64,000 nucleotides of DNA from NCBI RefSeq assembly GCF_013408745.1, contig NZ_JACCBJ010000001.1, positions 2,170,001-2,234,000 of the forward strand, in the 5' to 3' direction. Source of the DNA: Leifsonia soli (GTDB lineage: Bacteria > Actinomycetota > Actinomycetes > Actinomycetales > Microbacteriaceae). The notes under the pieces are model-generated. The model ran no database searches. It saw nothing but the letters and a program-made list of their open reading frames with translations, and was not told the DNA's origin. Below are positions 27,524-35,569 of this stretch, piece after piece. The stretch's first letter is position 1. Each line of letters opens with the position of its first letter. Position numbers and translations under genes: made by a program.

Positions 27524-28458
27524 CGGCGTCCGGCGCCTTCGGCTCCGGAGCCCGACCGGCGCACGACGACGACGGGAGTCCGCACGTTGAGCAGGATGTC
27601 GTGGCCGACCGAGCCCAGCATGAGCCGCTGCATCCCGTGGCGGTCGTGCGTGCCGATCACCAGCAGGCGTGCGCCGTCGGCCTCGGCGACGAGGCCGCGG
27701 GACGGCGCCGTGTCGAGCACGTCGGTGAAGACGGTCACCCCGGGGTGCCGTTCCTTCGCCCGGTCGGCGGCCTCGGCCGCGATGCGCTCGCGGCGGTCGC
27801 CGAGCGAGATCTCCGGCACGAGGCCGGCGAGGAGCGGGTTCGCGACGTAGCCGGCGCAGGCGACCGTCAGCGGCTCGCCGAGGATCTCGGCCTCTGCCGC
27901 CGCGAACTCCACCGCGGACTCCGTCTGGAGTTCCCCGTCCACGCCGACCACCACGCCGCGTCCGCCGTCCACCCAGCCGTGCGGGACGGCCGCGACCGGG
28001 GACTCCGCCACGGCAGCGACGCGCACGGCGAGCGAGCCGGCGAAAGCACGGCGCCGGTCGGCTTCCGCCGGGGTGCCGATCACGAGCAGGTCGGCGTCGC
28101 GCGAGACCGCCGCGAGCTCCGGGCCGATGTGGCCGTAGCAGTAGCGCGTGCCCACGTCGATGTCGTCGCCGGTGTCGGCCGGTGCCGCCGCAGTCCCCGT
28201 GGAGCCCGCCGGGACCGGCCCGCGTGCCCGCACCTCGCGCGCATGGTGCAGCGCGATCGTCTTCTCGGCGTCCAGCAGCGATCTCACCGCGAGGACGAGC
28301 AGGTGGCTCGGCTCGTCGGCGCTGTCGCCCCAGGAGCGCTCGATCACGTGGACCAGCTCGAGGCGGGCTCCGTCGCGTGCGGCCCGCGCCGCCGCCCAGT
28401 CGAGGGCGGCGCGGTGATCCGGCTCCCCGTCGACAGCGACCATGATCGTGTAGGACAT
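27520..28458 (-). CDS. Tandem universal stress protein (USP 1)
   Basis: 312 residues with two Usp domains. The first (about 3-160) starts TIMVAVDGEPDHRAALDWA but has a degenerate nucleotide loop (GTPAEADRRRAFAGS). The second (about 170-305) starts VVVGVDGE and has GTHDRHGMQRLMLGS, fitting the ATP-binding G-x2-G-x9-G(S/T) class less strictly. The ATG at 28458 follows AGAGGAGAGG. Its stop overlaps the P-type ATPase start. A DosR-like box lies 82 nt upstream. USPs bind ATP and modulate growth arrest under stress; the exact partner is unknown. Confidence 0.9.
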   Translation of the reverse strand: MSYTIMVAVDGEPDHRAALDWAAARAARDGARLELVHVIERSWGDSADEPSHLLVLAVRSLLDAEKTIALHHAREVRARGPVPAGSTGTAAAPADTGDDIDVGTRYCYGHIGPELAAVSRDADLLVIGTPAEADRRRAFAGSLAVRVAAVAESPVAAVPHGWVDGGRGVVVGVDGELQTESAVEFAAAEAEILGEPLTVACAGYVANPLLAGLVPEISLGDRRERIAAEAADRAKERHPGVTVFTDVLDTAPSRGLVAEADGARLLVIGTHDRHGMQRLMLGSVGHDILLNVRTPVVVVRRSGSGAEGAGRR

Positions 28459-28539
28459 CGCGACCTCTCCTCTGCGCCCGGCCGAACCCGGGATGATGAC
28501 GACACCTCCGACGATGCCCTCACTCCGCCGGACGCCGTA

Positions 28540-28577
28540 GAGCCGAAGGTCCCGACCGGTCACGTGACTTTCGGCCC
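28540..28577. promoter_or_regulatory. Two DosR-like boxes between USP 1 and the flavodoxin gene
   Basis: GAGCCGAAGGTCCC (28540-28553) and GTGACTTTCGGCCC (28564-28577), centres 24 bp apart, in the divergent gap. They face the USP/ATPase operon (82 nt to its ATG) and the flavodoxin gene (36 nt to its ATG). Each differs from GGGACCTTCGGCCC, read in the same orientation, at one or two positions. Confidence 0.6.
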
Positions 28578-28612
28578 TGCGCAGCTGTGCGCGCCATCGT
28601 CACACTGACGGG

Positions 28613-29167
28613 ATGAACCAGACACCTCCGGTCGCTCGCGCGACCATCATCTACGAGTCCATGTTCGGCAGCACCCGCGCGGTGGCCGAGGCGATCGCCG
28701 ACGGGCTGCGCTCCGCGGCGACGGTCACCGTCCTCCCCGTGAAGGATGCGCCGGAGGCCTTCCCCGACGTCGATCTGGTCGTCGTCGGCGCACCGACGCA
28801 CGCCCACGGCCTGAGCCGGCCGGCCAGCCGCACGGAGGCCGGCGCCTGGGCCGACGATCCCGATCGTCACCTCACGCTCGAACCGGACGCCGAGGGGATC
28901 GGCGTCCGCGAGTGGCTGGACAGCTGCGGGAACGCCCCCGCCCGGTTCGCCGCCTTCGACACGCGGGCGGACATGACGGAGCTGTTCACCGGGTCGGCCG
29001 CGCACAGCATCGAGAAGAGGCTCCAGAAACTGGGGTCGCGGCGATTCGTGCAGAAGCAGAGCTTCCTGGTCGACAAGAACAGCGTGCTCGAACCGGGCCA
29101 GCTGGAGCTCGCACGCGACTGGGGCCGGACGCTCGCGACCGAGCTGCAGACCCCGGCGCTCCGCTGA
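28613..29167 (+). CDS. Flavodoxin-domain protein
   Basis: 184 residues. The FMN phosphate loop is ESMFGSTRAVAEAIADGL (15-32), followed by strand VDLVVVGAPTHAHGLSRP and a third flavin-contact region near FDTRAD. It is longer than an electron-carrier flavodoxin because of inserts around residues 70-100, as in the flavodoxin/MioC-like stress proteins of Actinobacteria. It probably carries electrons or acts as a flavin-dependent quinone reductase. A DosR-like box lies 36 nt upstream. It is convergent with USP 2 across a strong hairpin. Confidence 0.85.
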   Translation: MNQTPPVARATIIYESMFGSTRAVAEAIADGLRSAATVTVLPVKDAPEAFPDVDLVVVGAPTHAHGLSRPASRTEAGAWADDPDRHLTLEPDAEGIGVREWLDSCGNAPARFAAFDTRADMTELFTGSAAHSIEKRLQKLGSRRFVQKQSFLVDKNSVLEPGQLELARDWGRTLATELQTPALR

Positions 29168-29173
29168 GCGGAG

Positions 29174-29236
29174 CGGCACGGACACGGAACCCCTCCGGCC
29201 GTTCGGGTCGGCCGGAGGGGGTGCGTGTCCGTGCCG
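29174..29236. terminator. Bidirectional hairpin terminator between flavodoxin and USP 2
   Basis: An outer 13-bp stem (CGGCACGGACACG, 29174-29186, with 29224-29236) encloses a 12-bp inner stem (CCCCTCCGGCCG, 29190-29201, with 29209-29220) around a 7-nt loop. It sits between two convergent genes. It has no clear T-run on either strand but is long and very stable. Confidence 0.7.
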
Positions 29237-29250
29237 ATCGTTCAGCGCCC

Positions 29251-29733
29251 TCAGTGGCGGGCGGCGCCCTCTGCTCCGTGGATCACCAGGACCGGGCAGT
29301 CGGCGTGCTCCACGCACGAGCGGGAGACCGACCCGAGGAGCAGCCCGGTGAAACCGCCCAGGCCGCGGCTGCCCACGATCAGCATCTCGGCATCCTCCGA
29401 CTCGGCGATCAGCTGGCGTGCGGGCGACCCGTTGCGGATCACCTTCGAATACCACTCCGGAGTCGTCGGCCCGAAGACCTCCGCCGCCGCCTCGTCCGCG
29501 ATCGTGTGCGCATCCGCCTCCGGCGACCATCCGTCCATCACGTAGCCGGGCCACGACTGCGGGAACTCCCACACCGTCACTCCGGCCAGCGTGCACCCGA
29601 GCCGCTCGGCCATCCGCGCCCCGCGCCGGAGCGCGGAGAGCGAGGAGGCCGAGCCGTCGACGCCGACGACGATGCGGCCACCGGGGTGGATGCGGTCCTC
29701 CGACTCTGCGGCGGATTCGTTCCGATCGGACAT
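29251..29733 (-). CDS. Single-domain universal stress protein (USP 2)
   Basis: 160 residues: a variable N-terminal tail (about 18), then one Usp domain with VVGVDGSASSLSALRRGARM and the ATP-binding loop GSRGLGGFTGLLLGSV, a perfect G-x2-G-x9-GS. This is therefore an ATP-binding USP. AAAGGAAC precedes the ATG. It is the last gene of a three-gene unit (USP 3, flavin-binding protein, USP 2), starting 24 nt after the flavin protein. Confidence 0.9.
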   Translation of the reverse strand: MSDRNESAAESEDRIHPGGRIVVGVDGSASSLSALRRGARMAERLGCTLAGVTVWEFPQSWPGYVMDGWSPEADAHTIADEAAAEVFGPTTPEWYSKVIRNGSPARQLIAESEDAEMLIVGSRGLGGFTGLLLGSVSRSCVEHADCPVLVIHGAEGAARH

Positions 29734-29756
29734 GTGCGTTCCTTTCCGGGGAGGGG

Positions 29757-30176
29757 TCACCAGCGCTCGGGCTCCGCCGTGCGGCGGAAGCGCCGGCCGC
29801 TGAGAGCGGTGACGTCGATGTGGATGTAGCGGTACTTGAGCGTCGGCACCCACGGCTGCAGGGGCGCGCGATCCGCCTCGTCGATCTCGGCCTGCTGCTC
29901 GAGCTGGCGCGCGCGGCCGTGGGCGACGACGCTCCAGGCGTCGGTGTCCGTATAGCCGTCGGTCTCGAACGCGACGGCGCTGTGCACGGTCAGCTCGAGC
30001 AGCTTGGTGCCCGGTGCGGTGCGGATCAGGATGCTGTCGCCGTCGGAGTAGTAGTTGACGGGAAAGATGTCGACCTCTCCCCCGACGGTGGTGGCGAGCC
30101 GGCCGAGCACGCCCTGCTTGAGCAGTTCGCGGCATTCGGCCCTGTCCAGCTCCTGGACGGGATCATCGGACGACAT
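29757..30176 (-). CDS. Pyridoxamine 5'-phosphate oxidase-family protein (flavin/F420-type split barrel) 1
   Basis: 139 residues with the split-barrel start LDRAECRELLKQGVLGRLA, then the flavin-binding strands VDIFPVNYYSDGDSILIRT and TKLLELTVHSAVAFETDGY. Relatives include Rv-type nitroreductase-like, FMN- or F420-binding proteins of mycobacterial stress regulons; the cofactor cannot be told from sequence. GGAAGGGGAGG gives a strong ribosome site. The first 14 nt overlap the 3' end of USP 3, so both proteins are probably made together. Confidence 0.85.
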   Translation of the reverse strand: MSSDDPVQELDRAECRELLKQGVLGRLATTVGGEVDIFPVNYYSDGDSILIRTAPGTKLLELTVHSAVAFETDGYTDTDAWSVVAHGRARQLEQQAEIDEADRAPLQPWVPTLKYRYIHIDVTALSGRRFRRTAEPERW

Positions 30177-31065
30177 GGGCCTCCCCTTCCGGTTGCGGCT
30201 CCGCCGGAACCGCGGGCGGAGCGTGGACGACGATGGTCGGCGACGACACGTTGAGCAGGACGTCGTAGGCGACGGAGCCCAGACCTCCCGGCTGGGCCTC
30301 CTCGCGGCGGGAGTCGCCGACGACGAGCACCTCGGCGCTGCGGGCGATGTCGTTGAGCGCGGTCCCGGGAGGCCGCCGCACCACCCGGCTGCGGATCGTG
30401 ATCCCCGGCTGGCGGTTGCGGACGCGCTCGACGGCCGTCGCGAGCAGGCGCCGCGCATCGTCGTCGTACTGCGCCAGCTGCTCCGGTTCCGTCTCCCGGC
30501 GGGCGGCGCCGGTGGCGGACGCTCCTGCCGACCGCACCGCGATGAGCTCGCAGTGGTGGTCGCAGGCCAGGTCGGCCGCCAGGTCGAGGGCCGCGTTGCC
30601 CGCCGGGCTGTCGTCCACACCGACGACGACGCCGCGACGCAGGCGCGACTCCGTGTCCGGCACGATCGTGACCGGGCCGACAGCGAGATTCGCGAGCTGC
30701 AGGCTGCGGGAGCCGAATGCGCGGCCGTAGTGGAATCCCGTCTTGTGCGTGCCGACGACCAGCATGGTCTCCGCATCCCCGAGGGAGGCGAGGACGGTCA
30801 TCGGGCTGCCGCTCAGCAGCTCAGCGCGCAGCCCGGCCGTGCCCTCCAGCGAACGCGCGTACGCGACCTCGCCGTCGAGCAGCCGGCGGGCGCCGGCGTC
30901 GACCTCGTCGATGAGCTCGGCGCCGACGGCGCCCCACTCGTCGTCGGCGATGTGTGCGAGCGTGACCTCGGCGCCGTGCTCCCTGGCGTGGCCGATGGCC
31001 CAGCGGATCGCGGCGCGGGAAGGCAGCGAGCCGTCGACGCCGACGATGTATCTGCGGATCTGCAT
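30163..31065 (-). CDS. Tandem universal stress protein (USP 3)
   Basis: 300 residues, two Usp domains: YIVGVDGSLPSRAAIRWAIG (about 5-24) with loop GTHKTGFHYGRAFGS, and VVVGVDDSPAGNAALDLAAD with loop GDSRREEAQPGGLGS. Both loops keep the terminal GS needed to bind the ATP phosphates, though the first Gly spacing is altered. It is the first gene of the unit USP 3 / flavin protein / USP 2. A DosR-like box lies 47 nt upstream. The ATG at 31065 follows GGAGGTACC; the longer frame upstream runs into the promoter and is rejected. Confidence 0.9.
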   Translation of the reverse strand: MQIRRYIVGVDGSLPSRAAIRWAIGHAREHGAEVTLAHIADDEWGAVGAELIDEVDAGARRLLDGEVAYARSLEGTAGLRAELLSGSPMTVLASLGDAETMLVVGTHKTGFHYGRAFGSRSLQLANLAVGPVTIVPDTESRLRRGVVVGVDDSPAGNAALDLAADLACDHHCELIAVRSAGASATGAARRETEPEQLAQYDDDARRLLATAVERVRNRQPGITIRSRVVRRPPGTALNDIARSAEVLVVGDSRREEAQPGGLGSVAYDVLLNVSSPTIVVHAPPAVPAEPQPEGEAHVVR

Positions 31066-31111
31066 TCGGGTACCTCCGTTCCCACTGTCGCGCGCGGGAG
31101 AACGCGGCGAA

Positions 31112-31141
31112 GGGTCCTTGGTCCCGCGGGACCTTCGGCCC
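31112..31141. promoter_or_regulatory. Two adjacent DosR-like boxes between USP 3 and alcohol dehydrogenase 2
   Basis: GGGTCCTTGGTCCC (31112-31125) and GGGACCTTCGGCCC (31128-31141), centres 16 bp apart, the closest spacing in the window. They lie 47 nt from the USP 3 ATG and 49 nt from the dehydrogenase ATG. One pair could serve both directions. Confidence 0.65.
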
Positions 31142-31189
31142 GGAGCACTCCGCAGCGGACCGCTTGACTCGACCTCGAGGAGGCGGGCT

Positions 31190-32206
31190 ATGACGTCCAT
31201 GCGAGCGTGGCGGACCACGGGTGAGCCGGGAGGCCTGGAGGCCGTCCGCATCCCGGTGCCGGAGCCCGCGGCGGACGAGGTGCTCGTCCGGGTCGAGGTG
31301 TGCGGCATCTGCCGCACCGACCTCCACGTCGTCGACCACGAGATCCCGGTGCACCGCCCGCGTGTCGTGCCCGGGCATCAGGTCGTCGGGCGCGTCGAAA
31401 CGGTCGGGGACGACGTGCGCGGTCTGGCGCGCGGGGATCGCGTCGGGGTCGCCTGGCTGCGGCGCACCTGCGGCGAGTGCGCCTTCTGCCGCGCGGGCGC
31501 AGAGAACCTCTGCCCGCGGTCGGAGTACACCGGCTGGGATGCGGACGGCGGCTTCGCCGAGTACCTCACGGCGCCCGCGGCCTACGTCTACGCGCTTCCG
31601 CCGGACGCGGACGCGGAGACGACAGCGCCCCTCCTCTGCGCGGGCATCATCGGCTACCGCGCCCTCGAACGGGCGAACCTCGTCCCGGGCGGCACGCTCG
31701 GCATCTACGGTTTCGGGTCGAGCGGTCACGTCACCGCCCAGCTCGCGCTCGCCTCCGGAGCCCGCGTGTTCGCCCTGACCCGCGGCGAGCAGAACCGGGA
31801 GCTCGCGCGGGAGGTCGGCGCCGCCTTCGTCGGCGCGGAGGACGACGCGCCGCCGGAGCCGCTCGACGCCGCGATCGTGTTCGCCCCGGCCGGCGAGCTC
31901 GTGCCGGTCGCGCTGCGGGCGACGCGCAGCGGCGGCACGGTCGTCCTCGCCGGGATCGAGATGTCCGACATCCCGGCGCTGTCCTACGCCGATGCGCTCT
32001 TCCGGGAGCGCGACCTGCGGACGGTCACCGCCAACACCCGGGCCGACGGGATGCGGTTCCTCGCCCTCGCGGCCAACCTCCGGCTCCGCCCGCGGGTCAC
32101 CGGCATCCCGTTCGAGCAGCTGCACGATGCCATCGACCGGCTCCGCGACGGCCGCGCCCGGGGGTCGATGGTGCTGCACGTCGCAGCGGGCCAGAGCGGG
32201 TCCTGA
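31190..32206 (+). CDS. Zinc-dependent alcohol dehydrogenase 2
   Basis: 338 residues. It has CGICRTDLHVVD (catalytic zinc Cys), GHQVVG in place of GHE, structural-zinc CGECAFCRAGAENLC, then the NAD(P) motif GFGSSGHVTAQLA. The GHQ variant occurs in the actinobacterial AdhA-type subfamily. GAGGAGG precedes the ATG. It is the first gene of a unit followed after 56 nt by USP 4 and then possibly the histidine kinase/regulator pair. A DosR-like box is 49 nt upstream. The substrate is unknown. Confidence 0.88.
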   Translation: MTSMRAWRTTGEPGGLEAVRIPVPEPAADEVLVRVEVCGICRTDLHVVDHEIPVHRPRVVPGHQVVGRVETVGDDVRGLARGDRVGVAWLRRTCGECAFCRAGAENLCPRSEYTGWDADGGFAEYLTAPAAYVYALPPDADAETTAPLLCAGIIGYRALERANLVPGGTLGIYGFGSSGHVTAQLALASGARVFALTRGEQNRELAREVGAAFVGAEDDAPPEPLDAAIVFAPAGELVPVALRATRSGGTVVLAGIEMSDIPALSYADALFRERDLRTVTANTRADGMRFLALAANLRLRPRVTGIPFEQLHDAIDRLRDGRARGSMVLHVAAGQSGS

Positions 32207-32262
32207 CATACGGAGCTCCCGGCACGCGGAGCTCCTGGCGCACACAGAAAGAAGGACAACGG

Positions 32263-33132
32263 ATGCTGAAACGGATCGTCGTCTGCTGGAACGGCTCGGT
32301 GGCCTCGGAGGCCGCGCTCGCCTGGGCGCTCCGGCTGTCCCGCGACACCGGGCTCCACATCGAGGTCTTCGATGTCGTCGAGCGCGCGCTCTTCGTCGGC
32401 GACGACGGCGCGCTCGAACGCGCCACCGCGCAGGAGGAACAGCGTCTCGCCCTGCGGCTGGAAGAGCTGGCGGCCGATCATCCCGGCGCGGTGACGGCGA
32501 GCGCGCTGCTCGTCGGCGATGCGCTCGAGGTGCTGTCCGAGCAGACCACACCCGCGGCGCTGGTCGTCGTCGGCACCGCGCACCGGGTCGGACCGCGCGT
32601 CCGCTACGGCTGGTCGCTCGGCGCGCGGCTCGCGACGCAGGCCGCTGGACCGGTCGCGATCGTCCCGGTCGAGGATCCCGCGGTGGCACGGCAGCGGTCC
32701 GGCATCGTGGTGGGCGTCGACGGCTCCGCCGTTGCGTCGCGCGCGCTGGAGTTCGCGGCCGAGCAGGCCGTGACCCTCCATCAGCCGCTGCGTGTCGTGC
32801 ACTGCTGGCAGGAGCCGCTGGCGCAGGAGCCGCTGATCGTGCCGGAGGACGATTTCGTCGACTCGCTGGAGGAGGCGCACCGCCAGCTTCTCGACGCGCT
32901 CGTCCGCCAGGCCAGGGAGGCGCATCCCGCTCTCACGGCGGAGCCGGTGCTCCTCCGCCGCACGCCCGTCGCCGGCCTCCGGCTCGAGTCGGAGCACGCG
33001 TTCCTGCTCGTCGTCGGCAGCCGCCGCCTCAGCGGGTGGTCGCGCACCTGGCTGGGATCCGTGTCGCACGGGCTCGTGCTCGACCTGGTCGCTCCGACCA
33101 TCCTGGTCGGTCCGGAGAGCGGAGACGACTGA
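32263..33132 (+). CDS. Tandem universal stress protein (USP 4), upstream of the DosS/DosR-like pair
   Basis: 289 residues, two Usp domains. The first starts RIVVCWNGSVASEAALAWAL, where WNGS replaces the usual VDGS, and its loop GTAHRVGPRVRYGWS is atypical. The second starts VVGVDGSAVASRALEFAAEQ with loop GSRRLSGWSRTWLGSV, a good ATP-binding match. GAAGGAC precedes the ATG. It lies just upstream of the kinase/regulator genes, echoing M. tuberculosis, where the USP gene Rv3134c precedes devR-devS. Confidence 0.9.
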   Translation: MLKRIVVCWNGSVASEAALAWALRLSRDTGLHIEVFDVVERALFVGDDGALERATAQEEQRLALRLEELAADHPGAVTASALLVGDALEVLSEQTTPAALVVVGTAHRVGPRVRYGWSLGARLATQAAGPVAIVPVEDPAVARQRSGIVVGVDGSAVASRALEFAAEQAVTLHQPLRVVHCWQEPLAQEPLIVPEDDFVDSLEEAHRQLLDALVRQAREAHPALTAEPVLLRRTPVAGLRLESEHAFLLVVGSRRLSGWSRTWLGSVSHGLVLDLVAPTILVGPESGDD

Positions 33133-33156
33133 CCCCGAGGCTGCTCACGCCGGGGA

Positions 33157-33185
33157 TGTGACCGGCACCGTCCGCTGGCTAGACT
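33157..33185 (+). promoter_or_regulatory. Promoter of the histidine kinase/response regulator pair
   Basis: TGTGAC (33157-33162), a 17-nt spacer and TAGACT (33180-33185), about 57 nt before the kinase ATG. No DosR-like box is close by, so the pair seems to have a basal promoter in addition to possible read-through from the dehydrogenase/USP 4 unit. Confidence 0.45.
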
Positions 33186-33242
33186 CGCGAGGGAGGCGTC
33201 GCCGCGCGTCTCCCGGGATGCCTCCGAAAGCGGGTGAGAGTC

Positions 33243-34925
33243 ATGGCGGGCGACGACCCCATTACGTTCCCCGACGCGCCGCGCGCCGAGCTCGACAGCG
33301 CGCTCGCCCAGCTCGTGGACCAGGCGTCGAAGGTGCTGCAGACCCAGGGGCGGCTGCGCGCGCTCGTGCGCGCGAATCGCGCGGTGGTCTCGCATCTGGA
33401 GCTGCCGACCGTGCTGCGGACCATCGTCGAGGCCGCCGTCGACCTCGTCGGCGCCCGCTACGGGGCGCTCGGCGTGATCGCGGAGGGCGGCGGCCTGGAG
33501 CAGTTCATCCACGTCGGGATGACGCCGGAGGACGTCGACCGCATCGGCCACCTCCCCGAAGGGCACGGGCTGCTCGGGGCGCTCATCGACGACCCGCGGC
33601 CCATCCGGCTCGCTGCCATCGCGGACGACTCCCGCTCGGCCGGCTTCCCGAACGGGCACCCGCCGATGACGGCGTTCCTCGGCGTCCCCATCACGGTGCG
33701 CGACACGGTCTACGGCAACCTCTACCTGACCGAGCCGGAGTCCGGCGAATTCACCGAGGACGACGAGCAGCTCGTCAAGGCGCTCGCGGCGAACGCCGGG
33801 TTCGCCATCGACAACGCGCGCCTGTACGCGGAGTCGCGCTCCCGCCAGGCGTGGGCGGCCGCGACGGCGGAGCTGACGGCGTCGATCCTGGGCGGCGAGT
33901 CGGCCGAGACGTTCACCGAGCTGGTCGACCGGGCGAGCCCCCTCCTCGGCGCACGGGCCACTGTCGTCCTCCAGCAGGAGACGGACTCCCTCCCGCACAT
34001 CGTGGCGGCAGGCGAGGACGACCGGTCGCTCGCCGAAGCCGTGGCGGAGGCGGAGCAGGTGCGCAGCGCGCTCGAGGGGATGCAGCCGACGCGACTCGTC
34101 GGTCTTCCGGCCGGTGCGCCCGACGGGGCTCCGGACGCCGGCCCCATCCTCGTCGCACCGTTCGCCCTCCTGGACGGCCGCACGGCCGCACTGGTGGCGA
34201 TCCGCGACGCCGGCGCCCCCGGCTTCAGCCCCTTCGAGCTGGAGCGCGCCACCGCCTTCGCCCGCCAGGCCGAGCTCGCGCTGGAGCTGGCCGCCGGCCG
34301 TGCGGACCGCCAGCGCGCCCTGCTGCTGGAGGAGCGCGCACGCATCGCCCGCGACCTCCACGACCACGTCATCCAGCAGCTGTTCGGCGCGGGCATCGAG
34401 CTGCAGAGCGTCGAATCCATCCTGGGGCCAGGGGCCGTCTCCGACCGGATCGACGGAGCGGTCACCTCCATCGATCAGGCCATCGCCGAGATCCGGACGG
34501 CGATCTTCGCCCTCTCGCACCACAACGGCTCCAGCGGCAGCCTCCGGCACCGCCTGCTCGACATCGTCCACGAGGTCGGCGGCGGGCTCCCCGTCCCGGC
34601 GACCGTCTCCTTCGGCGGACCGGTGGATGTCGTGTCCGAGCCGCAGCTGGCGGACGACATCGCGGCGTTCGTGCGCGAGGGCCTGACGAACGTGGTGCGT
34701 CATGCGGGCGCCGAGACGGCATCCGTCACCGTTACGGCATCGGCCGACGCGATCACGATCGCCGTCGCCGACGACGGGAGGGGCCTGGGCGACACGACCC
34801 GGCGGAGCGGCCTGCACAACCTGGCGGAGCGGGCGCGCCTGCGCGGCGGCGAGCTCCACATCGAATCCAGCGAACGCGGGACGCTGCTCCGGCTGCGCCT
34901 GCCCGTCCCGGAAGGAGCCCGATGA
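33243..34925 (+). CDS. GAF-domain sensor histidine kinase, DosS/DevS-like
   Basis: 560 residues. GAF-A (about 55-195) contains GARYGALGV and GFPNGHPPMTAFLGVP. In M. tuberculosis DosS the haem-ligand histidine lies in the matching GFPxxHPPM context (from memory), here His139. GAF-B spans about 215-350. A HisKA_3 box ERARIARDLHDHVIQQLFG carries phospho-acceptor His373, and the ATPase has N-box EGLTNVVRHA, DDGRGL and GLHNLAERA. It has no membrane helix, so it is cytosolic and probably a redox/O2/NO sensor. The stop overlaps the regulator's ATG (ATGA). Haem binding is inference. Confidence 0.9.
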   Translation: MAGDDPITFPDAPRAELDSALAQLVDQASKVLQTQGRLRALVRANRAVVSHLELPTVLRTIVEAAVDLVGARYGALGVIAEGGGLEQFIHVGMTPEDVDRIGHLPEGHGLLGALIDDPRPIRLAAIADDSRSAGFPNGHPPMTAFLGVPITVRDTVYGNLYLTEPESGEFTEDDEQLVKALAANAGFAIDNARLYAESRSRQAWAAATAELTASILGGESAETFTELVDRASPLLGARATVVLQQETDSLPHIVAAGEDDRSLAEAVAEAEQVRSALEGMQPTRLVGLPAGAPDGAPDAGPILVAPFALLDGRTAALVAIRDAGAPGFSPFELERATAFARQAELALELAAGRADRQRALLLEERARIARDLHDHVIQQLFGAGIELQSVESILGPGAVSDRIDGAVTSIDQAIAEIRTAIFALSHHNGSSGSLRHRLLDIVHEVGGGLPVPATVSFGGPVDVVSEPQLADDIAAFVREGLTNVVRHAGAETASVTVTASADAITIAVADDGRGLGDTTRRSGLHNLAERARLRGGELHIESSERGTLLRLRLPVPEGAR

Positions 34926-35569
34926 CCGCGACGCCGATCCGCGTCTTCCTCGCCGACGACCACGAGATCGTGCGTCGCGGCCTCGCGGCGCTCATCGACG
35001 CGCAGGAGGACCTGGAGGTGGTCGGGGAGGCGGCGACGGCCGCGCAGGCGCGCTCCCGCATCCTCGCCGTCCGGCCCGACGTCGCGGTGCTCGACGTCCG
35101 CCTCCCGGACGGGAGCGGCATCGACGTCTGCCGGCGGGTCAAGCAGGACGACCCGGCCATCCGCTGCCTCATGCTCACCGCGTACGACGACGAGGACGCC
35201 CTGCGCGCCGCATTGATCGCGGGAGCCGACGGGTACGTCATCAAGGACATCCGCGGCAGCTCCCTGCTCGACGACATCCGCGCCGCCGCCCGCGGCAAGA
35301 AGCTCATCGACCCGCGCATCGCCTCCCGGGTGGCGTCCCAGTTGCGCGAGCCCGCCGACGACCCGCGGTTCGCCTCCCTCGGCCTCCGCGAGCGACAGGT
35401 GCTCGCGCTCATCGCCGACGGCTTCACGAACCGGCAGATCGGCGAGCGGCTGGGCCTCGCCGAGAAGACGGTGAAGAACTACGTGAGCTCGCTGCTGGCG
35501 AAGCTGGGCCTCGAACGGCGGACCCAGGCCGCCGTCCTCCAGCTGGAGCACCGCCGGTCAGATCACTGA
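34922..35569 (+). CDS. NarL/LuxR-family response regulator, DosR/DevR-like
   Basis: 215 residues. The receiver domain has acidic D12/D13, phospho-acceptor D58 ([14 protein letters not shown]), T86 and K108. A C-terminal LuxR HTH (about 150-205) has recognition region [18 protein letters not shown] followed by ERRTQAAV. This is nearly identical, from memory, to M. tuberculosis DosR (...[22 protein letters not shown]), so a similar DNA target is expected. It is coupled to the kinase gene by ATGA. The 3' end overlaps the convergent SDR gene by 12 nt. It is the likely reader of the palindromes listed across 23-44 kb. Confidence 0.93.
   Translation: [215 protein letters not shown]

Noticed and set aside
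24926..27850. A 974-codon plus-strand frame over the P3-type ATPase
   Set aside because: Antisense to a fully recognisable P-type ATPase; its composition is that of a GC shadow.
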